A DNA stretch of 24,894 bases from an uncultured Bacteroides sp. (GCA_902472795.1 CABROZ010000021.1:1-24894); one strand, 5' to 3'; counted from the first letter of the stretch, positions 16,280 through 23,459 are shown. The notes: generated by a model not told the origin, from the sequence alone. Made by a program: numbers and translations.

Positions 16280-16319
16280 AGGAGTTACTGGAGCCCAGCT
16301 CCTCTAACTCCTTTTTTTG
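16280..16319 (+). terminator. Terminator between the OB-fold lipoprotein and nuclease genes
   Basis: AGGAGTTA (16280-16287) pairs with TAACTCCT (16305-16312). Inside it GGAG pairs with CTCC around CCCAG, and a T tract follows. Strong as drawn. The nuclease gene therefore either has its own promoter, for which I find no good TAnnTTTG box, or depends on read-through. Confidence 0.85.
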
Positions 16320-16365
16320 TCGGTTATATAGTTTGATATTACTAATTAATAAAAACTCTATTTTG

Positions 16366-17670
16366 ATGAAGAAATTATCTTTAATGTTTGTTTTGGCACT
16401 CGGATTGAGCTTTACCGGATGTGGTGACGACTCTGATGTGCCTGCCAATGGTTATATCGAAGTCACGCAGCAAGGTTCTTCTACTGTGATACTGAAGGGA
16501 TATGCCAATAGCAACGAAGGTTTCAGCGTGTTCGAAACAGAAGAATTCAGCAAGCCTTTTTATATACAGGACAAGAAGTTTACGGGCAGTGCGTGGCGTT
16601 TCGTTCAGGCCGGCGAAGGTGCGTTGGAAAGCATGAGTGGGGTTCCCGCCGACAATGCCTGGCAGGAAACCGCCGAAGTGGTGGAAGGAAAGAACTACTG
16701 GGCACGTTACAAGGGAGCCACGAAATATACGTTCCTGAAGCTGAGAGTAGCCTATATTCAGGGCAATAATGTGGCAATAGAATACATCGTTGACAGCTCC
16801 AAGGACCGTGACCTGAGCGAGAACGGCAATGCCAATGCGGCCGTAGGCGACAATGTTTCGGTAACGTCTTACGAGATTCCTTATCTGAATGCGGCCAATC
16901 ACTATGTCGCTCATTTTGTGGAAGCAGGTGGCGAGCAGATGCTGAATTATGCATTGGAGTGGAACGAGGAAAAGCAACATGCTGCATGGGTGGCTTTCAG
17001 TTTCGACAAGGTCACGGCACAGAAGAACGTGCAGCGCGCTCCCGACGATGCCTGGTCGCAGGATCCGGAACTGCCCGAAGGAATCAAGCAGCCGGAAGAA
17101 GCCAATCACAAGAGCGACGGCTACGACAAGGGTCACTTGTGTGCTTCCAACGATCGTGCCTACTCCGAAGAAGCCAACTGGCAGACATTCTATTACACGA
17201 ATATTTCTCCGCAATTCTCTTCGTTCAACCAGGGCTTCTGGCAGGGCCTGGAAGAACAGGTACAGCAGTGGGGAGCATCTTGCCTGACTGACGTATATGA
17301 CAAACTGTATATCACCAAAGGTGGTACGATAGACAACCTTTTGATCAACTTCAAAGGTAACGTCGCTGCTGCGGACAGCAAATATCCGACGACCGATGCC
17401 AACGGATTTACTCCGAAAGGTCTGGCCTGCCCGAAGTATTACTTCATGGCCATTCTGGCACAGAAGGGGGATACGTATCATGCAATAGGCTTCTGGGTAG
17501 AACACCGGGAAGACTGGCCCAAGAAGCCGACTGCCGATCAGCTGAAGGCCTGTGCCGTAAGCATCGACGACCTGGAGGTGAATACCGGTCTCGACTTCTT
17601 CTGCAATCTGCCCGATGTGATCGAGGATGAAGTCGAAAGTGCTTGCAATGTCAACGACTGGGCCTGGTAA
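16366..17670 (+). CDS. Lipoprotein DNA/RNA non-specific endonuclease (Serratia nuclease/NucA family)
   Basis: A 434-residue lipoprotein nuclease that should cut DNA and RNA outside the cell. MKKLSLMFVLALGLSFTGC gives a lipobox Cys at residue 19. The following GDDSD is a strong surface-export-like acidic signal. The nuclease domain occupies about residues 185-425. YDKGHLCASND carries the catalytic H257 of the family's DRGH motif (here DKGH). YYTNISPQFSSFNQGFW carries the Mg-binding N279 and the conserved N288-Q-G. A preceding domain of about 150 residues (25-175) is not part of the nuclease family and I do not recognise it. A TTG 33 nt upstream would extend the frame, but only ATG 16366 puts the signal peptide at the N-terminus. 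It lies 110 nt after the OB-fold lipoprotein, beyond a terminator. Confidence 0.92.
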   Translation: MKKLSLMFVLALGLSFTGCGDDSDVPANGYIEVTQQGSSTVILKGYANSNEGFSVFETEEFSKPFYIQDKKFTGSAWRFVQAGEGALESMSGVPADNAWQETAEVVEGKNYWARYKGATKYTFLKLRVAYIQGNNVAIEYIVDSSKDRDLSENGNANAAVGDNVSVTSYEIPYLNAANHYVAHFVEAGGEQMLNYALEWNEEKQHAAWVAFSFDKVTAQKNVQRAPDDAWSQDPELPEGIKQPEEANHKSDGYDKGHLCASNDRAYSEEANWQTFYYTNISPQFSSFNQGFWQGLEEQVQQWGASCLTDVYDKLYITKGGTIDNLLINFKGNVAAADSKYPTTDANGFTPKGLACPKYYFMAILAQKGDTYHAIGFWVEHREDWPKKPTADQLKACAVSIDDLEVNTGLDFFCNLPDVIEDEVESACNVNDWAW

Positions 17671-17727
17671 AGCATCCCAAGAGTGTCTTCCTGCAAGATA
17701 GCTGAAGATACTTGTTTCAATAAGTAT

Positions 17728-17797
17728 AAAGCATTGCTCGGGTTCCGAAGTGCATACATGGTGGCATGTTGCGTTCGGGCTGGAGCAATGCTTTTTT
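17728..17797 (+). terminator. Long hairpin terminator after the nuclease gene
   Basis: AAAGCATTGCTC (17728-17739) is the perfect inverse of GAGCAATGCTTT (17783-17794), 12 bp, followed by a T run. The 43-nt loop can itself pair (CCGAA with TTCGG, GCA with TGC, ACAT with ATGT), giving one extended rod. Confidence 0.85.
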
Positions 17798-17873
17798 GTT
17801 ATTCTCTCATCGTTTTTGTCGTTTCGAAAAACAGGGGTGAGGCAGACATGGAATCTTGTAAGAATACCCCTTA

Positions 17874-17939
17874 TTTTTTCCCAGTTAGGAAAAAATATTT
17901 TTCCAGTTAGCGAGATTTTTTTTCCTAACTGGGAAAAAA
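17874..17939. repeat. Perfect 22-bp inverted repeat with a third partial copy inside
   Basis: The left arm 17874-17895 (T6, CCCAGTTAGG, A6) is the exact inverse of 17918-17939. The 22-nt spacer contains a further, imperfect copy TTTTTCCAGTTAG (17898-17910) in the same orientation as the left arm. No gene is present. It looks like a dispersed palindromic element or protein-binding site. The next gene starts 280 nt later. Confidence 0.85.
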
Positions 17940-18006
17940 TGTGGCACGGCATGGGCGGATAATGCAGCCAACCGGTGCTTCGTCGTTGTGCGGACAGAAG
18001 GCGATG

Positions 18007-18095
18007 CCGACGGGTTTTGCCTGCAATGCCGTCGGGTTTTGGCTGCAAAGTCCTCGGGTTTTGTCCGAAAAGTCCACGGCTTTTGCCTGCAAAGT
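18007..18095 (+). repeat. Imperfect tandem repeat, four units of 22-23 bp
   Basis: Four adjacent units (18007-18028, 18029-18051, 18052-18073, 18074-18095) follow the pattern CC-n-CGGGTTTTG-CCTGCAAAGT, with a fifth decayed unit after them. There are no unique spacers, so it is not a CRISPR array. No start-bearing gene uses it convincingly. Confidence 0.8.
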
Positions 18096-18179
18096 CCGGG
18101 AGTCGGGTTTGTTTGCGTTTCGGTTTTAAGATTCTTCTGTAAGTTGGTTGGAGATGGTGGGCGTATGCGAAAAAAACAT

Positions 18180-18187
18180 TATTTTTG
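18180..18187 (+). promoter_or_regulatory. Candidate -7 box for the RNA helicase gene
   Basis: TATTTTTG fits TAnnTTTG and lies 32 nt before ATG 18220. The expected -33 region lacks TTTG, so confidence is moderate. Confidence 0.4.
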
Positions 18188-18219
18188 GGCCGTTTTTTAT
18201 GTAAATACCTATTTGCCAT

Positions 18220-19539
18220 ATGGAACTTCAGGACATTCTTCAACACTTGAACATCGAGCAGCTGAACCCCATGCAGGAAGCTGCCCGTAAGGCGTATGCT
18301 GCCAGTCGCAACCTTGTATTGCTTTCGCCTACGGGGTCGGGCAAGACGTTGGCTTTCCTTTTGCCGCTGGTCGGTTCGCTGAGGCCCGATGTTCAGGGAG
18401 TGCAGGCGGTGGTGCTGGTGCCCTCGCGCGAGCTGGCACTGCAGATAGAGGGGGTGTTCAAGGCGATGAACACACCGTTCAGGGCAATGAGCTGTTACGG
18501 CGGACGGCCCGCCATGGACGAGCACCGCACGATGAAGGGGCTGAATCCGGCAGTCATCATCGGCACGCCGGGGCGCATGAACGACCATTTGCAGAAACAG
18601 AATTTCAATGCCGGACGGGTGACAACGCTGGTCATCGACGAGTTCGACAAGTGTCTGGAGTTTGGCTTTCAGGACGAGATGGCCGAGGTCATCGGACAGT
18701 TGCCCTCGTTGCAGAAGCGTGTACTGCTTTCGGCTACCGATGCCGAAGAGATTCCGCAGTTTGCCGGCGTGGACGGGCAGGGGCTGGTGAAGCTCGACTT
18801 CCTGCCGACGGAAAAGACCGGAGCGCGTCTCAGTCTTCAGCAGGTGCTTTCGCCCGAGCGGGACAAGCTGGAGACGCTGTACAACCTGTTGTGCTGCTTA
18901 GGCAATGCCTCGACGCTGGTGTTTGTGAACTATCGCGAAAGTGTGGAGCGCGTGGTGCAGTATCTGCGTTCGCGGAGGTTCCCTTGCGACATGTTTCACG
19001 GTGGCATGGAGCAGCCCGACCGCGAACGTGCCCTCTATAAGTTCCGTAACGGCAGTTGTCCCGTATTGGTATCGACCGATTTGGCGGCGCGCGGGCTCGA
19101 CATTCCGGGCATGGACAACGTGGTGCACTATCATCTGCCGGTCAATGAAGAGGCGTTTACCCACCGCAACGGACGGACGGCCCGTTGGGATGCCAGCGGA
19201 TCGGCCTATCTGATACTGCATCCCGAGGAACGGCTGCCCGACCACCTGCCCGAGACGCTTCCCTGTTTTCAGATTCCGGCGCAGATACCCAAGCCGGTGA
19301 AGCCGCGATGGACTACCTTATATATAGGTAAAGGGAAAAAAGACAAGTTGAACAAGGTGGACATCGTCGGTTTCCTGTATAAAAAAGGCGGGCTGAGTCG
19401 TGAGGACGTGGGGACGGTGGACGTGAAGGAGCACTATGCTTTTGTGGCCGTACGGCGCGGCAAGGTAAACCAACTGCTCAACTTAGTGCGTGGCGAGAAG
19501 ATTAAAGGCATGAAGACCATCATCGAGGAAGCCAAATAG
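18220..19539 (+). CDS. DbpA-like DEAD-box RNA helicase
   Basis: A 439-residue ATP-dependent RNA helicase, probably acting in 50S ribosome assembly. Motifs in order: Q-motif region LNPMQ, Walker A SPTGSGKT (K42), VPSRELALQ, GTPGRM, Walker B as DEFD (D140-D143) instead of the usual DEAD, LSATD (motif III), VFVNYRE, STDLAARGLDIPGMDNVVHY and HRNGRTAR (motif VI). The C-terminal stretch of about 75 residues (RWTTLYIGKGKKDKLNKVDI... to the end) resembles the DbpA RNA-binding domain, which in E. coli recognises hairpin 92 of 23S rRNA. That supports the DbpA-like call, though CsdA/RhlE relatives are alternatives. The coding sequence is noticeably GC-rich compared with neighbouring intergenic DNA. It is monocistronic. 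Confidence 0.9.
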   Translation: MELQDILQHLNIEQLNPMQEAARKAYAASRNLVLLSPTGSGKTLAFLLPLVGSLRPDVQGVQAVVLVPSRELALQIEGVFKAMNTPFRAMSCYGGRPAMDEHRTMKGLNPAVIIGTPGRMNDHLQKQNFNAGRVTTLVIDEFDKCLEFGFQDEMAEVIGQLPSLQKRVLLSATDAEEIPQFAGVDGQGLVKLDFLPTEKTGARLSLQQVLSPERDKLETLYNLLCCLGNASTLVFVNYRESVERVVQYLRSRRFPCDMFHGGMEQPDRERALYKFRNGSCPVLVSTDLAARGLDIPGMDNVVHYHLPVNEEAFTHRNGRTARWDASGSAYLILHPEERLPDHLPETLPCFQIPAQIPKPVKPRWTTLYIGKGKKDKLNKVDIVGFLYKKGGLSREDVGTVDVKEHYAFVAVRRGKVNQLLNLVRGEKIKGMKTIIEEAK

Positions 19540-19865
19540 AAAACAGCGAAAAAACGGCTGAAACATGCTTTGGAACATAGCTAAAGAACTGCTTTGTGAT
19601 AAATATGCATTTTATTTGCACTTTTACTGCTTATTAGTTGCTAATAGTGACTGCCAGCTTTCAGTTTGCCTTTTTGTTAGGAGTCTTGGCAAGTATATGT
19701 AACAAATTGGAGTATATTTCCTGTATAATCCAATAAAAAGATAGGAAAATGCGTCCGAAAAGGGTTTTTTCATAAGGAAAGATTTGTTTTAAAGAAATAA
19801 TTCCGTAATTTCGCCATGTCGAAAGACAGAAATGAACGAATTGTATAACCAAAAACACACTTTAA
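19540..19865 (+). other. Intergenic region between helicase and serC
   Basis: 326 nt without a plausible gene. It holds a short hairpin TATTAG-TTG-CTAATA (19632-19646), an inverted repeat ATTGGA-g-TATA / TATA-a-TCCAAT (19706-19734) of unknown role, and the serC promoter. No convincing intrinsic terminator for the helicase transcript is visible. Confidence 0.5.
19783..19813 (+). promoter_or_regulatory. Promoter of the serC-serA-DUF1015 cluster
   Basis: TTTG (19783-19786) and TAATTTCG (19806-19813, one mismatch to TAnnTTTG) are separated by exactly 19 nt. The -7 box ends 52 nt before ATG 19866. Confidence 0.75.
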
Positions 19866-20933
19866 ATGAAAAAGCATAATTTCAATGCAGGACCCTCCAT
19901 TCTTCCGCGCGAGGTGATTGAAGACACAGCGAAAGCTATTTTGGACTTCAACGGTTCCGGTCTCTCACTGATGGAAATCAGCCATCGTGCCAAAGATTTC
20001 CAACCCGTAGTGGACGAAGCTGTGGCATTGTTCAAAGAGTTACTTAATATTCCCGAAGGTTATTCAGTATTATTTTTGGGTGGTGGTGCCAGTCTGGAAT
20101 TCTGCATGGTGCCCTACAACTTCCTCGAGAAAAAAGCCGCTTATCTGAATACCGGTACGTGGGCCAAGAAAGCCATGAAGGAAGCCAAAGCTTTTGGTGA
20201 GGTAGTAGAGGTAGCTTCTTCGGCTGACGCAAACTATACTTTCATTCCGAAAGACTATACAGTACCTGCCGATGTCGATTATTTCCACATCACGACCAAC
20301 AACACTATTTTCGGTACCGAAATCAAACACGATCTCGATGTGAATGTTCCGATGGTAGCCGATATGTCTTCTGATATTTTCTCACGTCCGGTTGACGTGT
20401 CCAAGTATATCTGTATCTATGGTGGTGCACAGAAGAATCTGGCTCCTGCCGGTGTGACGTTCGTCATTGTGAAGAACGATGCAGTAGGCAAGGTATCGCG
20501 CTACATCCCGACGATGCTGAACTATCAGACACACATCGACGGCGGTTCGATGTTCAATACTCCGCCCGTAGTGCCCATTTACTCGGCATTGCTCACACTG
20601 CGCTGGATCAAGGCTCAGGGTGGCGTGAAAGAAATGGAACGCCGTGCCATCGAAAAGGCCGACATGCTGTATTCCGAAATCGACCGCAACAAGTTGTTCG
20701 TAGGAACAGCTGTCAAGGAAGACCGTTCGCGCATGAACATCTGCTTCGTCATGGCTCCCGAATACAAGGAACTGGAAGCCGACTTCCTGAAGTTTGCTAC
20801 CGAGAAGGGTATGGTCGGCATCAAGGGTCACCGTTCGGTAGGCGGTTTCCGTGCATCCTGCTACAACGCCATGCCGAAAGAAAGCGTACAGGCGCTGATC
20901 GACTGCATGCAAGAATTTGAGAAACTTCATTAA
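19866..20933 (+). CDS. serC: Phosphoserine aminotransferase
   Basis: The 355-residue PLP enzyme converts 3-phosphohydroxypyruvate and glutamate to phosphoserine, the second step of serine synthesis, and can also serve pyridoxine synthesis. The start KHNFNAGPSILPREVIE is typical of SerC. LFLGGGASLEFCMVPYN forms the phosphate-binding region, and YGGAQKNLAPAGVTFVIV contains the Schiff-base K190. HRSVGGFRASCYNAM near the C-terminus is the substrate-binding signature. The length is normal. serA follows after 124 nt containing a hairpin, and a DUF1015 gene follows serA. A good promoter lies upstream. Confidence 0.97.
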   Translation: MKKHNFNAGPSILPREVIEDTAKAILDFNGSGLSLMEISHRAKDFQPVVDEAVALFKELLNIPEGYSVLFLGGGASLEFCMVPYNFLEKKAAYLNTGTWAKKAMKEAKAFGEVVEVASSADANYTFIPKDYTVPADVDYFHITTNNTIFGTEIKHDLDVNVPMVADMSSDIFSRPVDVSKYICIYGGAQKNLAPAGVTFVIVKNDAVGKVSRYIPTMLNYQTHIDGGSMFNTPPVVPIYSALLTLRWIKAQGGVKEMERRAIEKADMLYSEIDRNKLFVGTAVKEDRSRMNICFVMAPEYKELEADFLKFATEKGMVGIKGHRSVGGFRASCYNAMPKESVQALIDCMQEFEKLH

Positions 20934-20954
20934 TCAGAAATAAAACCAATTGTT

Positions 20955-21043
20955 ATTCACCACAGATTGCACGGATTACCACAGATACTCTTTTTCGGAT
21001 GATGGCTGTGATGATGGGTGTATTCTGTGGTGAATTCTTTTTT
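20955..21043 (+). terminator. Hairpin between serC and serA (terminator or attenuator, repeat-like)
   Basis: ATTCACCACAGA (20955-20966) is the perfect inverse of TCTGTGGTGAAT (21024-21035), followed by TCTTTTTT. A second ACCACAGA (20978-20985) could pair with the same right arm instead, and CACAG (20980-20984) with CTGTG (21006-21010). Alternative folds are therefore possible. It may reduce serA expression relative to serC. Confidence 0.6.
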
Positions 21044-21057
21044 AATATCATATAGCT

Positions 21058-21978
21058 ATGAAAGTATTAGTTGCAACAGACAAACCGTTTGCCAAAGTGG
21101 CAGTGGACGGTATTCGTAAGGAAATAGAAGCAGCAGGCTACGAACTGGCCCTGCTGGAAAAATATGGCGAGAAAGCCAAATTGCTGGATGCGGTGAAGGA
21201 TGCCGACGCTATCATTATCCGCAGCGATGTCATTGACGCAGAAGTACTGGACGCAGCCAAGCAGCTGAAGATTGTGGTACGTGCCGGTGCCGGTTACGAC
21301 AATGTCGATCTGGAAGCCGCTACTGCCCACAACGTATGCGTGATGAATACTCCCGGTCAGAACTCGAACGCCGTGGCCGAACTGGCTTTCGGACTGATGG
21401 TGATGGCTGTGCGCAATATGTACAACGGTACGTCGGGTACGGAACTGAAAGGCAAGAAGCTGGGTATTCATGCCTATGGAAATGTAGGCCGCAACGTGGC
21501 ACGCATCGCCAAGGGATTCGGCATGGAAATCTATGCTTACGACGCATTCTGCCCGAAAGAGGTCATCGAAAAAGATGGCGTGAAAGCGGTTGATTCGGCC
21601 GAAGAACTGTACGCTACATGCGACGTCGTTTCCCTGCACATCCCGGCTACCGCCGAAACTAAGAATTCCATCAACCATGCTTTGGTAGGCAAGATGCCGA
21701 AAGGCGGATTGCTGGTCAACACTGCCCGTAAGGAAGTCATCAACGAAGCCGAACTGATTCAGCTGATGGAAGAGCGTACCGACCTGAAGTACATGACCGA
21801 CATCATGCCAGCTGCTCACGAAACGTTTGCCGCCAAGTTTGCAGGCCGCTACTTCTCTACACCCAAGAAGATGGGTGCACAGACCGCCGAAGCCAACATC
21901 AACGCCGGTATTGCTGCCGCCAAACAGATTGTAGGCTTCCTGAAAGACGGTTGCGAGAAGTTCCGCGTGAACAAATAA
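21058..21978 (+). CDS. serA: D-3-phosphoglycerate dehydrogenase, short ACT-less form
   Basis: The 306-residue NAD-dependent enzyme oxidises 3-phosphoglycerate, the first step of serine synthesis. The substrate loop RAGAGYDNVDLEAA, NTPGQNSNAVAE, the nucleotide-binding KKLGIHAYGNVGRNVARIAKGF and the arginine motif VNTARKEVI are all present. Two oddities are visible. The first Gly of the GxGxxG dinucleotide motif is Ala (AYGNVG). The usual catalytic His in TPH-x-G is a Lys (K270 in TPKKMGAQT). Lysine-type, ACT-less PGDHs have been described as a class (type IIIK, from memory), so this is probably an active variant. Lack of the ACT domain predicts no classical serine feedback. It lies between serC and the DUF1015 gene. 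Confidence 0.93.
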   Translation: MKVLVATDKPFAKVAVDGIRKEIEAAGYELALLEKYGEKAKLLDAVKDADAIIIRSDVIDAEVLDAAKQLKIVVRAGAGYDNVDLEAATAHNVCVMNTPGQNSNAVAELAFGLMVMAVRNMYNGTSGTELKGKKLGIHAYGNVGRNVARIAKGFGMEIYAYDAFCPKEVIEKDGVKAVDSAEELYATCDVVSLHIPATAETKNSINHALVGKMPKGGLLVNTARKEVINEAELIQLMEERTDLKYMTDIMPAAHETFAAKFAGRYFSTPKKMGAQTAEANINAGIAAAKQIVGFLKDGCEKFRVNK

Positions 21979-22036
21979 AACAGCGCTTGCCTTTAAACGT
22001 AGAATGAAAACAACTTCAAAAGAAAACTGAGTATTT

Positions 22037-23284
22037 ATGGCAACAATCAAACCATTCAAGGGACTCCGTCCCCCCAAAGAGCTGGTGGAAAAAGTAGCTT
22101 CCCGCCCATACGACGTGTTGAACTCTGAAGAAGCACGTGCCGAGGCCGAAGGCAATGAGATGTCTCTCTACCACATCATCAAGCCCGAGATAGACTTTCC
22201 TGTAGGTACCGACGAACACGATCCGCGTGTTTACCAGAAGGCTGCCGAGAATTTCCAGAAATTTCAGGATAAAGGCTGGTTGGTGCAGGACGAGCAAGAA
22301 AACTATTACATCTATGCCCAGACGATGAATGGCAAGACACAGTTTGGACTGGTGGTAGGCGCTTACGTGCCCGACTACATGAACGGAGTCATCAAGAAGC
22401 ACGAGCTGACCCGCCGCGACAAGGAAGAAGACCGCATGAAGCACGTCCGTGTGAACAATGCGAACATCGAGCCGGTCTTTTTTGCCTATCCCGACAACAA
22501 GACGCTCGATGCGCTGATTGCCCGCTATACGGCACAACCGCCTGTTTACGACTTCGTGGCTCCTGACGACGGCTTCGGACATACGTTCTGGATTATCGAC
22601 CGTCCGGAAGACATGGCTATTGTAACCCGCGAGTTTGCCAAGATGCCGGCCCTTTACATTGCCGACGGACATCACCGCAGTGCCGCTGCCGCGTTGGTCG
22701 GTGCCGAGAAGGCGAAGCAGAACCCGAATCATCGGGGCGATGAAGAGTACAACTACTTCATGGCGGTATGCTTCCCTGCCAACCAGCTGACGATTATCGA
22801 CTACAACCGTGTCGTGAAGGATCTGAACGGTCTGACCCCTGCACAGTTCCTCGAAGCGGTAAGCCGTCATTTCGATGTCGAGGAGAAGGGTACCGAGATT
22901 TACAAGCCGACTTGTCTGCATAACTTTTCGCTTTATTTAGACGGCAAGTGGTACAGTCTGACTGCCAAACCGGGTACGTACGACGACAACGACCCGATCG
23001 GGGTGCTTGACGTGACGATTTCTTCCAACTTGATTCTCGACGAGATATTGGGTATCAAGGACCTGCGTTCGGACAAGCGCATCGACTTTGTTGGTGGCAT
23101 CCGTGGGTTGGGCGAACTGAAACGTCGTGTGGACAGTGGCGAGATGAAGATGGCGCTGGCACTCTATCCGGTCAGCATGAAGCAACTGATGGACATTGCC
23201 GATACGGGCAACATCATGCCACCCAAGACAACGTGGTTCGAACCGAAGCTGCGTTCGGGGTTGGTTATCCACAAGCTTTCTTAA
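22037..23284 (+). CDS. DUF1015 family protein of the serine cluster
   Basis: A 415-residue cytoplasmic protein. DUF1015 features are the N-terminal IKPFKGLRPPKELVEKVASRPYDVLNSEEA, then GVIKKHELTRRDKEEDRMKH, and the central ALYIADGHHRSAAAAL with D210-G-H-H-R214. The function is not established to my knowledge. Its place 58 nt after serA, with no serB in the window, suggests a role in serine or phosphoserine metabolism. The DGHHR motif recalls the GxHR/GERR phosphate-binding motif of the ParB/sulfiredoxin fold, which includes free-serine kinases such as SerK, but this link is inference. The gene ends before a large palindromic element that likely terminates the operon. Confidence 0.85.
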   Translation: MATIKPFKGLRPPKELVEKVASRPYDVLNSEEARAEAEGNEMSLYHIIKPEIDFPVGTDEHDPRVYQKAAENFQKFQDKGWLVQDEQENYYIYAQTMNGKTQFGLVVGAYVPDYMNGVIKKHELTRRDKEEDRMKHVRVNNANIEPVFFAYPDNKTLDALIARYTAQPPVYDFVAPDDGFGHTFWIIDRPEDMAIVTREFAKMPALYIADGHHRSAAAALVGAEKAKQNPNHRGDEEYNYFMAVCFPANQLTIIDYNRVVKDLNGLTPAQFLEAVSRHFDVEEKGTEIYKPTCLHNFSLYLDGKWYSLTAKPGTYDDNDPIGVLDVTISSNLILDEILGIKDLRSDKRIDFVGGIRGLGELKRRVDSGEMKMALALYPVSMKQLMDIADTGNIMPPKTTWFEPKLRSGLVIHKLS

Positions 23285-23320
23285 AGAGAAGTCTGTGTCG
23301 TTACTTGACGCCGAGTATAT

Positions 23321-23459
23321 AGAGGGTGTATCAAGGGAAGAATAACTGGCTTATGTAGCTATGAGCACAGGGTTACACGGAGGAATATGAATGAACAATC
23401 CGTGAATCTCCGTGTAAACCGTGCCTGAAAAAGCCGTTTCTTCATTTGATACACTCTCT
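23321..23459. repeat. 139-nt nested palindromic element between convergent genes
   Basis: The outer arms are AGAGGGTGTATCAA (23321-23334) and TTGATACACTCTCT (23446-23459). Middle pairings are GAAGAA with TTCTTC and GGCTT with AAGCC. The inner arms are 23365-23382 (GCACAGGGTTACACGGAG) and 23408-23424 (CTCCGTGTAAACCGTGC). A short T run follows on the plus strand. The whole element folds into one long hairpin. It could terminate both convergent transcripts and looks like a mobile, MITE- or REP-like repeat. There is no transposase and no clear target duplication. Confidence 0.8.

Noticed and set aside
16333..16365. TTG start extending the nuclease by 11 residues
   Set aside because: The extension would bury the lipoprotein signal peptide; ATG 16366 places it correctly.
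17683..17962. Short plus-strand frames over the repeat region (70-75 codons)
   Set aside because: They arise from palindromic A/T-rich repeats and a terminator hairpin and have no ribosome site or domain.
18007..18095. CRISPR array
   Set aside because: Units are adjacent with no unique spacers and no cas genes are nearby.
16381..18588. 735-codon open frame on the minus strand
   Set aside because: It is antisense to the nuclease and the start of the helicase and runs through the palindromes and tandem repeat. No family motif is visible, while the plus-strand genes have clear motifs.
21067..22155. 362-codon minus-strand frame
   Set aside because: Antisense shadow of serA and the start of the DUF1015 gene; no recognisable domain.
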